Shown in pieces: positions 25,819-34,926 of a stretch of 64,000 nucleotides of DNA (position 1 is its first letter; each line of letters starts with the position of its first letter). The translations under genes were made by a program, and so were the position numbers. Source of the DNA: Tolypothrix sp. PCC 7910 (GTDB taxonomy: Bacteria > Cyanobacteriota > Cyanobacteriia > Cyanobacteriales > Nostocaceae); assembly GCF_011769525.1 (NCBI RefSeq), contig NZ_CP050440.1, positions 3,225,501 through 3,289,500 of the forward strand, read 5' to 3'. The notes beneath the pieces are model-generated. The model was given only the letters and a program-made list of their open reading frames with translations, was not told the origin of the DNA and ran no database searches.

Positions 25819-27171
25819 CTACAATGCTCCAGCTGCCGTTTTATCGAATACACCTCCACCTAAGTGAGTAGTGATATTCATTGCTTGCAGCACTGGTAAA
25901 CCATCTGGCCCAGCTGGGTAATCAATGACGCTAACTGCGCCGTTACCCTGGCGGAAATTCCAGAAGTTGTCTGATGGTAAACCAAGAATATGACATAGTA
26001 AAGTTTTATTAGTAGCATCGTGAGCCACGACGATGCCAGTTTTGAGATTACTTTGTGATGCTGCTTGTACAATTAAGCGCCAAGCTGCAACGCTACGTTC
26101 CCAAACTTGCTGTAAATTTTCTCCTTCTGGCATTTGTACTTGTGCTGGTTCTGTGCGCCAGCGTTCTAATTCTCCGGGAAACTCTTGTTCGATTTCTACT
26201 TCTAATTTGCCTTCCCAGAGTCCGTGGCTGATTTCCCTTAAACCATCTTGGAATTCCAGCTTTACACTAGGATGGTGTTGCAATATCAGTTCTGCTGTTT
26301 CTTTGGGACGCGCCATCGGACTGCTGACAGCAAAGTCTAGTTCCACATCTTTGAGAAACTCACCTGCTTTGCGCGCCTGGCTTCTACCGTTGTCGTTGAG
26401 GGGAACGTCTATTTGTCCTTGGAATCTAGTTTGGCGATTCCACTCGGTTTCTCCATGACGTATTAGTAGTAATCTGACACCTTGATGTCCGGGACGCAGG
26501 GAAGGCAGAGTTTCGCCTGTATGTTGTGTCTGATTTAAAGATTCTAACTGTACGGGGTCACCCAAACCGCCAGCAAAATTTAATACTGTAATGCCACAGT
26601 TAGATTGCTGGATAGAATGGTAGCGGCTAGCGGGAATTCCTAGCGCTGTGCTAATTAAAGCGCGATTAATACCGTTATGTCCCACAATCAAGATGGTTTC
26701 ACCTTGATGATGAGGTAAAGTTTCTTGCCAAAACTGTCGTGCTTGTTCGTATAAAGACAGAACCGGAAAATGTTCTTTAGTTCCCTCTGCGCTTTCCACT
26801 AACATCCGCAATTCATGGGGACGTTCGTGCCAAGTTTGGTAATCTTCAGCGAACTGTTGCTTCACTTCAGATGTGAGCATTCTCTCCCATAAAGGCAGGT
26901 CAATCTCCAGCAATTTATCAGAAGTTTGGCAGACAGCAGACTTGCTAGTCGTGTTTGTCAACTCACGTTGAATAATTTCTGCTGTTTGCTTTGCTCGCTG
27001 TAACGGACTGCTATAAATTGCGTTGAATAAAATATTACTGAGGGCCTTGCCTAATGTGCCAGCATCGGTTTGACCTTTTTCTGTCAATTGAGACGCATCA
27101 GTGCGCCCTTGGATACGCCGCTCAGTGTTATACGTACTTTGGCCGTGGCGTACAATGATGACACGGGTCAC
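25819..27171 (-). CDS. Double-domain histidine phosphatase (phosphoglycerate-mutase-like)
   Basis: The protein has 450 residues in two tandem histidine-phosphatase domains. Domain 1 has VRHGQSTYNTERRIQG (near residue 7) and IVGHNGINRALI (near 164). Domain 2 has IRHGETEWNRQTRFQG (near 235) and VVAHDATNKTLL (near 389). Both keep the RHG phospho-acceptor His and the second catalytic His, so both may be active. Such duplicated proteins are common in cyanobacteria and are often compared with plant 2-carboxyarabinitol-1-phosphate phosphatase, but the substrate is unproven. No operon partner. Confidence 0.88.
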   Translation of the reverse strand: MTRVIIVRHGQSTYNTERRIQGRTDASQLTEKGQTDAGTLGKALSNILFNAIYSSPLQRAKQTAEIIQRELTNTTSKSAVCQTSDKLLEIDLPLWERMLTSEVKQQFAEDYQTWHERPHELRMLVESAEGTKEHFPVLSLYEQARQFWQETLPHHQGETILIVGHNGINRALISTALGIPASRYHSIQQSNCGITVLNFAGGLGDPVQLESLNQTQHTGETLPSLRPGHQGVRLLLIRHGETEWNRQTRFQGQIDVPLNDNGRSQARKAGEFLKDVELDFAVSSPMARPKETAELILQHHPSVKLEFQDGLREISHGLWEGKLEVEIEQEFPGELERWRTEPAQVQMPEGENLQQVWERSVAAWRLIVQAASQSNLKTGIVVAHDATNKTLLCHILGLPSDNFWNFRQGNGAVSVIDYPAGPDGLPVLQAMNITTHLGGGVFDKTAAGAL

Positions 27172-27343
27172 TATCTTGCCCTCCTCTCTCTAAAGGAACA
27201 ATTTTACTGCAAACTGGGTTAATCACTGTAACTTAATTTTTACCAGGAAAGATAGGGGATTGGGGAACTCGGGGCCCCCTCTGGGGATAAGGGGTAATGG
27301 GGACTGGGGACTGGGGATAAGGGAGAAATCATCATTCTTGTAC

Positions 27344-27363
27344 AGACGCGATTCATTGCGTCT
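27344..27363. repeat. GACGCGAT palindrome, imperfect copy
   Basis: AGACGCGATTCATTGCGTCT, one mismatch from a perfect palindrome, 39 bp before the gene at 27402. A heptamer-type GGGGACTG repeat precedes it. Confidence 0.75.
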
Positions 27364-27401
27364 CTTTGTCTCTGTGACTCAGCAATCTTCAGGAATTATA
27401 T

Positions 27402-27947
27402 ATGTTAAAAGCTATTTCTTTTGCGATCGCTCTTGCTTTTATTCCTTTAATTAACTACAACCATAGTCAAGTAATTGCTACCACTACTACTGGGTATCAA
27501 ATTGCTCAAAATTCTCAGCAATCTACAGCATTAACAGAGGAACGGTTGGGAATTGGTGGTATTAAACTTTCTATGCGTGAAATACAAGTCAGGAAGATTT
27601 TAGGTAAACCTGTAACAGTAGAAAATAGTGATAGTCCTGCGATCGGCAGAATTCGGACTCTCAAATACCCTGGGATTACAGTTGATTTAGATGAGGGTTC
27701 TACGCCGGGTAAATTTAGCGTTTATCAAATCAAAGTTACCAGTAATAAATATGCCACTATCGATGGCGTAAAAGTTGGCGATGGGCAATCAAAAGTTATG
27801 AGAACCTACGGTAAAGCTGAGATTTATAAAGAGGATAATCTTTCTAGAGTCAATTACGGTATAGACAACCCTAGCCCTGCTGGTTTAAATTTTACTTTTA
27901 AGAATGGCAAAGTAGTCGAAATTCTTTGCTTTTACGTAATGAATTAA
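27402..27947 (+). CDS. Exported hypothetical protein with two similar halves
   Basis: The protein has 181 residues. A signal peptide covers residues 1-25 (MLKAISFAIALAFIPLINY). After a flexible segment, two similar blocks appear: GIGGIKLSMREIQVRKILGKP (near 50) and TIDGVKVGDGQSKVMRTYGKA (near 125). This resembles the duplicated small beta/alpha folds of BLIP/SmpA-type periplasmic proteins. The resemblance is from pattern only, and the function is unknown. Confidence 0.6.
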   Translation: MLKAISFAIALAFIPLINYNHSQVIATTTTGYQIAQNSQQSTALTEERLGIGGIKLSMREIQVRKILGKPVTVENSDSPAIGRIRTLKYPGITVDLDEGSTPGKFSVYQIKVTSNKYATIDGVKVGDGQSKVMRTYGKAEIYKEDNLSRVNYGIDNPSPAGLNFTFKNGKVVEILCFYVMN

Positions 27948-27996
27948 CCTGACTTTTTTTACTGCAATTGCATCGCGCTTAGAGGTGTTTTATTAA

Positions 27997-28144
27997 GTAG
28001 GGTGTGTTAGGTGCTAATTTCCAATATGATTTGTCAGGAAAGAACTATTTTAGCGCCTAACGCACCATCAATGCGGCGGTGCGTTACGGCTAATTTTAAT
28101 TGTCGCTAAGTCTCAAATCCTTTCATAGCCGTAACACACTCTAC
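27997..28144. repeat. Long GTAGGG-type inverted repeat element
   Basis: The element begins GTAGGGTGTGTTAGG and contains a right module 28072-28144 with arms GTGCGTTACGGCTA and TAGCCGTAACACAC (13 of 14 pairing). The right module is shared with 33676-33751 at high similarity. It lies in the 440-bp gap between 27947 and 28391, which holds no gene. Confidence 0.7.
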
Positions 28145-28390
28145 TTTATAAATGGTCTGTTACTAAAAAGTAAGTGCAAAGCTCAGGTATCCAACTCCCC
28201 TAACTTCCTTAAAATCAGATAATTGTGATAAACTACGGTAAGACGATGGATTTAAGGACTATTGTAAATGTAACTGTCAATCGTCTGAGCAACGGGGAAA
28301 AAAGTGCAAGATTGGCGTTGAGATTTGTAGGTATCTTTGCGTTGTATTAGCTAGAAAGAGAAATTCTGATAGTTTGAGGAATTAGGGGTT

Positions 28391-28999
28391 ATGGCTTTAT
28401 CAATAGTAGATTCTACACTTGGTTATATCTGCATTCGTGTGCGCTTGCAAGACCATACCCAACCGATAATTTCACAATTAATTTCTCGTTACGGCTTAAC
28501 AGTTAATATTGCAGCAGCTAGTTTAAAAGAAAATACTCAAGACAACGGTTGGTTTAATTTGGAGATTCAAGGCGATTCTCAACAAATAGCAGCCGGACTT
28601 ACCTATTTACAATCGCTAAATATAGATATTGAGCAGTTAAATGTTAAAAGCCTCAGTGCTCAAAATCAAGCAAAGCTCAAATTATTATGTATGAACCCAG
28701 ATTGTTATGGGTGTTATCATACAAAGCAAGAACTACAAAATCGTAACCAAGACGTTGATATTACTGTTCCGAAAAATCGAGCGAAATTTCAAGTTTCTAT
28801 TCCCCATAATTATCGTTCCGCGCCAGTAATTAGCGGACTAGTAGCTTGTTATGGCTTAACTGTAAACATTGCTAAGGCTGATTTAGATATCGATACTCAC
28901 AAAGATGGTAAGTTTGATTTAGAAATCTCCGGGAGTCCGCAACAGATTATTTTCGGGTTGAGATATTTAAAAGAATTAGGCTTACAAATTTGGCTGTAA
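28391..28999 (+). CDS. Tandem NIL-domain protein with Cys motif between the domains
   Basis: The protein has 202 residues. Two NIL domains (residues about 10-85 and 130-202) share YGLTVNIA (near 31 and 154) and a Q-Q-I-x-x-G-L-x-Y-L block at the end of each. NIL domains form a ferredoxin-like fold and are best known as the methionine-sensing part of MetN ABC transporters. The linker has C-MNPD-C-YG-C (near 97-104), a possible metal site. No transporter is adjacent, so a free-standing sensor role is possible. A GAGGAATTAGGGG ribosome-binding region precedes the ATG. Confidence 0.75.
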   Translation: MALSIVDSTLGYICIRVRLQDHTQPIISQLISRYGLTVNIAAASLKENTQDNGWFNLEIQGDSQQIAAGLTYLQSLNIDIEQLNVKSLSAQNQAKLKLLCMNPDCYGCYHTKQELQNRNQDVDITVPKNRAKFQVSIPHNYRSAPVISGLVACYGLTVNIAKADLDIDTHKDGKFDLEISGSPQQIIFGLRYLKELGLQIWL

Positions 29000-29358
29000 T
29001 ATAGAAATCCGATTTTATTTCTACAAAAATCTCAGTAAACCGTAACGCACAAAAAGCTTGAGCGCGGATGCGTTACGCTATCGCTAACGCATCCTACATG
29101 AACTATATGATTACTCTTATTGTTCATGGGAAATTAGTAGTTGGTAATTGTTAAACTGCATATTTCTTTCCGATTACCCATTACCTATTACCCATTACCA
29201 ACCTTCACAGATATGATAAGTTCTCAAACGGACATAATATAACATCTATTGTGCAAGCCATACAAAGATGCAATAGTATAAAAGCGTATGGGTAAGTAAG
29301 CATTTTTTACCAGTTTACTAGCCTAAAACGCTTAAAATTACTTAATATTTTAGCTTGT
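29000..29358. other. Gene-free gap with short repeats
   Basis: It contains an inverted repeat of the GGATGCGTTACG type (29040-29097) and TTACCCATTACC units (29170-29205). The last 130 bases should hold the promoter of the DUF4178 operon. I see no clear -10/-35 pair. Confidence 0.5.
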
Positions 29359-30003
29359 ATGGTGGCTATTGTTACTCAAACACAATTGCATGACTTGCGC
29401 CCAGGCGATCGCGTTAAATATCATGGTGTCGATTGGAAGGTAGAAGACTACAGCATATATCAAGATCCGCAGGGGTATTTAACGGATGAGTGGTTGCTAA
29501 CTTCTAATAAGGGTTCAGAATATTACTTATTAAGAGAATTCGATCCAACCAATAAGCCACAGTCTATAACTTGGTATCTGGCTAACCCACTACAAAGTCC
29601 GCGTCTGTTACTACCAGATTCCGAAGAAAATATTGTACCCAGGTTATGGGAGGATATGCAATCTCAAGCAGAACCATATCCGGAATTGCAACTCTTTTAT
29701 AAGCGTTATTACTTTGAGTCACGTACCGAGGGAGACTATCAAACAGAAGGTGAGATAAAATCTCGCATTACCTGGGATTATTGGGACGAAGAACATCAAA
29801 TAAATTTAGCTATTGAGGCTTTCCCGTATCATCAATTAGATATTTATTCCACCAAAGTAGTCCGTCCTGACGAGTTTTCCTCAATCCAAAAATTAGCAGA
29901 TGCAAATCAGATTGATGTTGTAGATCTGATTATCAAAGGTGTGCAAGTTTTATTTGCTTCTGTGCTATTGCTGGTAGGAATTTGTATGATGATATTTGGA
30001 TAA
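29359..30003 (+). CDS. DUF4178 protein with C-terminal membrane helix
   Basis: The protein has 214 residues. It shows the DUF4178 pattern LRPGDRVKYHGVDWKVEDY (residues 13-31), EWLLTSNKGSEYYLLREFD, then ITWDYWDEEHQINLAIE. Residues 190-213 form one membrane helix (VQVLFASVLLLVGICMMIFG), so the domain is probably held at the membrane. The next gene starts at 30011, 8 bp after the stop, and is surely in the same operon. DUF4178 genes often travel with DUF350 and spermidine-synthase-like genes, as here. The molecular role is unknown. Confidence 0.85.
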   Translation: MVAIVTQTQLHDLRPGDRVKYHGVDWKVEDYSIYQDPQGYLTDEWLLTSNKGSEYYLLREFDPTNKPQSITWYLANPLQSPRLLLPDSEENIVPRLWEDMQSQAEPYPELQLFYKRYYFESRTEGDYQTEGEIKSRITWDYWDEEHQINLAIEAFPYHQLDIYSTKVVRPDEFSSIQKLADANQIDVVDLIIKGVQVLFASVLLLVGICMMIFG

Positions 30004-30010
30004 GAGGGAA

Positions 30011-31489
30011 ATGCCTAATTCTTTATTTATTGAACAGCATGATGATGGTATTGCCTTTTATATCAACGGAGATTTGCAGTTTGATACTGCTGATGAGGCA
30101 ATATATCATGAGTATTTAGTAATTCCTGCAATCGCTTTAGCAATTAAAAGATTTCCGCAGACAGATTTACGGGTGTTGGTTTGTGGCGGTGGTGATGGTT
30201 TAGCGGCGAGAGATATCTTACGCTTTCCCCAAGTTAGCGAAATTGATTTAGTTGATTACAACCCAGAAGTTTTAGAACTAGCTAACACTGTATTTAAACA
30301 TTATAACTTAGGCAGTTTAGAATCAGAAAAAGTCACTGTTTATACTCAAGATGCATTTGACTTTGTTTCCCAACAGCCAAATGATTATTATCATGTCATC
30401 ATTTGCGATTTTACCTATCCCCATGCTGCAGAAGACACGAATATATATAGTCGTGAATGGTTCCAAAAGCTGAATCGCGTACTAATTCCCAATGGCGTAA
30501 TTTGCACCAACGGCGTTTCTCCCCAAAATAGAACCACAGGTTTTTGGTGTTTATATCAAACGCTGTTAGCAGCAGATTTCACAGTCAAACCTTTACAGCT
30601 AGCTATTCCTTCATTTTCTCATCATGGTTACGGTAATTGGGGCTTCTTTTTAGCATCGCCGCAGGTAATTACGCGCTATGAGATCGAAATTCTCCCTTTT
30701 CCCGAAGAGTTACATTTTTTAACTCATAGTCAGCTACTCCCAGCCTTTATTTTTGAGAGTGCGATCGCAGAGTCTCGGCATGGAGTTATGATTCATACGC
30801 TGGAGAGTCCACAACTGTTTTATTATCTGCTGAATGCTTCAACACAGCTAGACAATTTAAACTTAGAATCTGACGCTAGTATTGATTTTTTAGATATTGA
30901 AGAAATAGGAACAGCCAAAATCGGAGAAGGTGATTTACTAGATTTAGAATCAGTAGCCAAATTTTGGATAGAAAACATTTATGCTTTGCCAGAAACACAG
31001 GATAAGTTACCAGATAGAAATCGGTATTTACCTGTGCGCCATCGCTACCATAGCCAAAATATGACATCAGCATGGCTAGCACATCTCAAAGAATTACTCA
31101 CAGAAATAGATATTAAGCAATTATTGCAGAGTTTGTTAGCCAGAGCGCAAGATTTACCACCACAAATTGCTCAAGATTTGAAAAAATTAGCTGACAAAGT
31201 TAGTAATAATGAAGCCTTAGCAACTCTACATCCACAAACTGTGGAGTTAATCGCTATGCTATCGGTAACGTTATTAATGGCAAATTTAGTTGCACCCGAT
31301 TCGGTATTTGCTAAAGGTTTCTCTTCCAGTAGCGGTAGTAGAAGTAGCACAAGCAGTAGTACTGACAGCAGTGTTAGTTATAGCGGCGATGGAGATACAT
31401 TTATGAATAAATTTATCGGTATGTGCCTGACTGGAGTAGGGGGAGTTTGGCTATATAATATCTTCTTCCCCCAACAAAGAGATGAGTGA
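30011..31489 (+). CDS. Spermidine-synthase-like aminopropyltransferase fused to membrane tail
   Basis: The protein has 492 residues from the ATG at 30011; a TTG five codons upstream overlaps the previous gene. The N-terminal half matches the polyamine synthase fold: EAIYHEYL (near 29), the AdoMet-type loop CGGGDG (58-63), DLVDYNP (near 79), TQDAFDF (112-118) and CDFTYP (132-137), then HHGYGNWGFF. The classical gate DSSDP is changed to DFTYP. The C-terminal 90 residues have a hydrophobic helix (VELIAMLSVTLLMANL), a Ser-rich linker and a second helix, so the enzyme is probably membrane-tethered. The donor would be decarboxylated AdoMet, whose synthase gene lies at 33913. The acceptor is unknown. 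Confidence 0.85.
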   Translation: MPNSLFIEQHDDGIAFYINGDLQFDTADEAIYHEYLVIPAIALAIKRFPQTDLRVLVCGGGDGLAARDILRFPQVSEIDLVDYNPEVLELANTVFKHYNLGSLESEKVTVYTQDAFDFVSQQPNDYYHVIICDFTYPHAAEDTNIYSREWFQKLNRVLIPNGVICTNGVSPQNRTTGFWCLYQTLLAADFTVKPLQLAIPSFSHHGYGNWGFFLASPQVITRYEIEILPFPEELHFLTHSQLLPAFIFESAIAESRHGVMIHTLESPQLFYYLLNASTQLDNLNLESDASIDFLDIEEIGTAKIGEGDLLDLESVAKFWIENIYALPETQDKLPDRNRYLPVRHRYHSQNMTSAWLAHLKELLTEIDIKQLLQSLLARAQDLPPQIAQDLKKLADKVSNNEALATLHPQTVELIAMLSVTLLMANLVAPDSVFAKGFSSSSGSRSSTSSSTDSSVSYSGDGDTFMNKFIGMCLTGVGGVWLYNIFFPQQRDE

Positions 31490-31618
31490 AGGTAATTCGT
31501 AATTCGTAATTACATCATAGAGAAATAAGTAAGTCGTTGACAATTAACCAAACTAGATTACGCAATCTACAAGCCTTGAAACTCTTACCAATGACAAATG
31601 ACAGCCTTAATATGATTC

Positions 31619-32674
31619 ATGCAGATAAGTAATTTACCCACCAATAAATCGACGCAGCAGGATTTAGTATTAAATATTAGAGAATTGCATACAGCCGAAC
31701 AACAGAATTGGGATGCACTCATTAAAAACCATCCCAATGGCTGCTTTATGCAAACTTCCAGTTGGGCAGATTTTAAAGAAATTGAAGGATATAAAAGCTT
31801 TCGCTATGGTTTGTTTTTAAATAATCAATTAGTGGGAGGATGTATTTATTATTTATATCCTCAAAGCAATAAAGCTAATTTGTTGATTGCGCCTGGTGGC
31901 CCCATATTACCAACAGAATATGCAGAGTCAGCGCTACAGCTATTGTTACATACAGCCGAGAAATTAGCGCAAGAATTAGGAGCGATCGCACTGCGGATTG
32001 AACCACTATGGACAGAAAAACCAGCATATCTGCAAAAATTTGTGCGCGCACCTGCGGATTTATTACCATCGGAAACTTTACTTATAGATTTAACCCCAGA
32101 ACTCAGCGAAATTTTAGCGGCGATGAAACCGAAAGGACGCTACAATATTCGCCTCAGTCAACGCTATGGTGTGACAACAGAATTTAGCAGTGATTCGCAA
32201 AAAATCCCTGTCTTGTATGAATTGTTTTGGGAAACTGTACAGCGTCAAAAGTTTTTTGGTGAACCCTACGGCTTTTTTATCAATCTTTGCCAAACATTAT
32301 TTAAATCAAACATGGCAGAAATTGGTTTAGCCTATTGGCAAGGTGAGATATTAGCAGCAATTTTAGTAGTATATTGCGGTAAGTTTGCTATTTATTTATA
32401 TGGCGGACGCAGTTTAGCACATCCACAAGTTATGGCTAATTACAGCTTACATTGGGAAGCTATGCAAAGGGCTAAATTGCGGGGTTGCCAATTTTATGAT
32501 TTCTATGGGTTTACCCAAGATGTCAATCATAGCTATGCAAAGTTTTCGCAATTTAAAAGTCAGTTTGGTGGACAGCCTATAAAAACTATAGGCGCACAGG
32601 ATTACTTTTTTTATGACCAATTAGCTGATACCCTAATTAGCTTATTTCAAAACCTAGCAGGTGGTAGCAAATGA
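31619..32674 (+). CDS. FemAB/GNAT-fold transferase (peptidoglycan-bridge type)
   Basis: The protein has 351 residues. Two GNAT-like halves of the FemX/FemAB type are seen: the N-terminal part has GCFMQTSSWADFKEIEGY (near 42) and APGGPILP. The C-terminal part has MKPKGRYNIRLSQRYGV (near 169) and YLYGGRSLAHPQVMANYSLHWEAMQRAKLRG (in part), ending YDFYGFTQDVNHSYAKFSQFKSQFGG. FemAB enzymes transfer an aminoacyl group from tRNA to an envelope acceptor. Its stop overlaps the DUF350 start by four bases (ATGA), showing translational coupling. Placed beside polyamine enzymes, it could modify an envelope component with an amine. Confidence 0.88.
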   Translation: MQISNLPTNKSTQQDLVLNIRELHTAEQQNWDALIKNHPNGCFMQTSSWADFKEIEGYKSFRYGLFLNNQLVGGCIYYLYPQSNKANLLIAPGGPILPTEYAESALQLLLHTAEKLAQELGAIALRIEPLWTEKPAYLQKFVRAPADLLPSETLLIDLTPELSEILAAMKPKGRYNIRLSQRYGVTTEFSSDSQKIPVLYELFWETVQRQKFFGEPYGFFINLCQTLFKSNMAEIGLAYWQGEILAAILVVYCGKFAIYLYGGRSLAHPQVMANYSLHWEAMQRAKLRGCQFYDFYGFTQDVNHSYAKFSQFKSQFGGQPIKTIGAQDYFFYDQLADTLISLFQNLAGGSK

Positions 32675-33540
32675 ACGAAAGATTGATGGCAATAATTACG
32701 CAGTTTGGCGTAATTTTACTAGAATTATTCGTAGGTTTTGGTTTATTTTGGCTAGGACAGTTGGCTTATCAAAAGCTATTTCGCCGCCGTATGGAATTAA
32801 ATTTAGAATTATTTGTTAATGATAACCCTGCGGTTGCTGTGGCATTAGTAGGTTACTATTTTGGTATAGTTATTGCTTTAGGTGGCGTTCTCGGTCAAAG
32901 TGTAGACAATTGGCAAGATAAAGCGCTGAATTTAATTACCTATGGCGCAACAGTCATTTTATTAATGTTAGCTGGTGCATGGGTAGGCGATAGATTAATT
33001 CTGCGTCATTTTAATTGTGAACGCGAAATTATTCAAGACCGTAACATGGGTGCGGCAAATGTAGAAGCTGCAAACCACATCGCCAATGGTTTAATTTTAA
33101 ATGCGGCTTTAGCTGGAGAAAGTGGTGGTTGGTTGGTAGGAATTGTTTGTTGGTTAATTGGTTTGGGATTACTCGTGATAGTCAGTTTCGTCTATCCCAA
33201 AATTACTAAATATAATGTATTTGCAGAAATTGAAAAGCGCAATAACCCTGCGGCTGGTGTGGCTTTAGCAGGGTTACTGATTGCTACAGGTAACATTGTG
33301 CGAGTCGCCTTTGCAGCCGAATTTGAAAACTGGATTGTGAGTTTTACTCAGTATGGATTACTACTAATATTTTGCTTAGTTTCATTGGTAGTGATTCGCT
33401 GGTTAGCCGATTTAATTTTAGTCCCTGGCGTAAAAATTTCGGATGAAATTGTCAATCAAGAAGTTCCCAATGTTGGCGCAGGTTTAATAGAAGCATTTGC
33501 TTATATTGCCGCTTCCTTTTTAATTGCGTGGTGTCTTTAA
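32671..33540 (+). CDS. DUF350 membrane protein, two DUF350 units (YjfL-like)
   Basis: The protein has 289 residues with about eight membrane helices arranged as two DUF350 repeats, each starting with a helix and N-N/D-P-A-(A/V) (NDNPAVAVALVGYYFG near residue 50; KRNNPAAGVALAGLLIATG near 190). DUF350/YjfL proteins are multi-pass inner-membrane proteins of unknown function that occur in stress-linked operons. Overlap with the FemAB gene means they act together. Confidence 0.88.
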   Translation: MNERLMAIITQFGVILLELFVGFGLFWLGQLAYQKLFRRRMELNLELFVNDNPAVAVALVGYYFGIVIALGGVLGQSVDNWQDKALNLITYGATVILLMLAGAWVGDRLILRHFNCEREIIQDRNMGAANVEAANHIANGLILNAALAGESGGWLVGIVCWLIGLGLLVIVSFVYPKITKYNVFAEIEKRNNPAAGVALAGLLIATGNIVRVAFAAEFENWIVSFTQYGLLLIFCLVSLVVIRWLADLILVPGVKISDEIVNQEVPNVGAGLIEAFAYIAASFLIAWCL

Positions 33541-33551
33541 GAATTTGAATT

Positions 33552-33751
33552 GTAGGGTGCGTTACGCTGACGCTAACGCACCGTCGCATACATGGTATGT
33601 TATTGTTATTAATATTTAAATAATTCCTTTAATAGAATTGGTTACGAAATAATTATCTTCAAACTAACGCACTATATACGCGGCGGTGCGTTACGGCTAA
33701 ATTTAATTGTCTCTAATGATCAAATTCTCTCATAGCCGTAACACACCCTAC
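33552..33751. repeat. GTAGGG-type inverted repeat element, two modules
   Basis: It starts GTAGGGTGCGTTACGC just after the DUF350 stop and ends TAGCCGTAACACACCCTAC. The right module (33676-33751) is shared with 28072-28144. It lies between the convergent DUF350 and AdoMetDC genes and may also stop transcription. The remaining bases to 33912 hold short repeats only. Confidence 0.7.
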
Positions 33752-33912
33752 ATTGCAATACCTGTCGGTTAAGGGCAAAAGGGAAAGGGTAAAAGGGGCA
33801 AGAAAAAACCTTTAACCCTTACCCTTTCACCTTTTCCCCAAACTAAATTAAGAGTTGAAAATCCTTAACCGAGCAGTATTGCACTACATGAATTGCTATA
33901 TGAGAAAGTTGA

Positions 33913-34272
33913 TTAACCACTGATACTTAAATAATTCCAGTTAGCCATGCTTTCACACTCAGTAATTTGCTTGGTGAGAATCTGCGCTAATAGCTTAGCC
34001 TTTTGCTGATTATCTTTTTGGTAGTCACATATATGAATATCTATGGTAACTTTTGCCTGTTCTGGCCAAAAGTGCAATACTACATGAGATTCTGCTAGTA
34101 AAATAACAGCGGAAACTCCCTGAGGTTGGAATGCATAAGCCAGTTCACCAACAATAGTTAGTTGAGCGATATGGGCCGCATTTTTCATAACTTTGATAAA
34201 ATCTGCGGTTTCCCAACTGAAAACAGTCTGTGAAGCTGGCAAAATTGCGTAAAAATGATGGGACTGAATCAC
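33913..34272 (-). CDS. speH: S-adenosylmethionine decarboxylase, class 1B proenzyme
   Basis: The protein has 119 residues, the usual size of the small bacterial proenzyme. The self-cleavage site E61-S62 (LLAESHVVLH), the processing His H67 and the catalytic Cys C82 (DIHICD) all align with S63, H68 and C83 of the Thermotoga enzyme. Ser62 would become the pyruvoyl group. Product: decarboxylated AdoMet, the aminopropyl donor for spermidine-type reactions. It converges with the DUF350 operon, 372 bp away. The start is the only ATG giving the normal N-terminus. Confidence 0.92.
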   Translation of the reverse strand: MIQSHHFYAILPASQTVFSWETADFIKVMKNAAHIAQLTIVGELAYAFQPQGVSAVILLAESHVVLHFWPEQAKVTIDIHICDYQKDNQQKAKLLAQILTKQITECESMANWNYLSISG

Positions 34273-34926
34273 CTATGCAAGTCTTGGGTTTTAATCATCA
34301 AAGGGAATTGTATGCTCAAGCGTAACAGTAGCATGATGCTTGTGTATGATACAGAAGTATAGTATGATTACCCAAAACAACATACGCTTAACTATATTGC
34401 TGCAAACATAGCACCAGCTAAGGCAGTATGTAGTTTAGTGGATGCTCCTTTAGGTGCATCAACCCCGAACCACAAGCATTAAAATTAAACATTTTTTACA
34501 CTTTAATCTTACCAAGCTGACTTAGAAAAGTAGCGCGGTAGGTAGCAGGGAGCAGGAGAGAGCAGGGACGGGGAAAAAGCAGAAATAACGAATGAAAAAT
34601 TACAAATTACAAACTAAAAACAATTAAAAATCTTTATTCGTTATTCTAAATATGCAGTACATGAGGACTAACTAGAGAAACTCATTGATATGTCCTCGAT
34701 GGCAAATAGAAACTTCGCCATCGTTGATTACAGATATCTTAATTTCAAGAATGCGGTCAAGGATCTATTCATAGAGAAATTGCTTTCTCTAGGAGATGCG
34801 ATCGCCTACGCTCTGTGTTGTATTTTTTTGAATACAAGGACAAATCAAACAGCCACAGGAGCATCTATAGATTGCTTAGTTAAATCCAACACCTGATAAC
34901 TATTGCCTAGGCTAATTGGACTCATA

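Noticed and set aside
25819-27171. Double histidine phosphatase as an assembly duplication
   Set aside because: The two halves differ clearly in sequence, so this is an old domain duplication.
28150-28390. Riboswitch ahead of the NIL-domain gene
   Set aside because: A methionine- or AdoMet-sensing leader would fit the gene, but I find no recognisable riboswitch core.
34690-34896. A 68-codon plus-strand frame before the IscB relic
   Set aside because: No domain-like pattern; it overlaps the possible guide-RNA remnant with hairpins.
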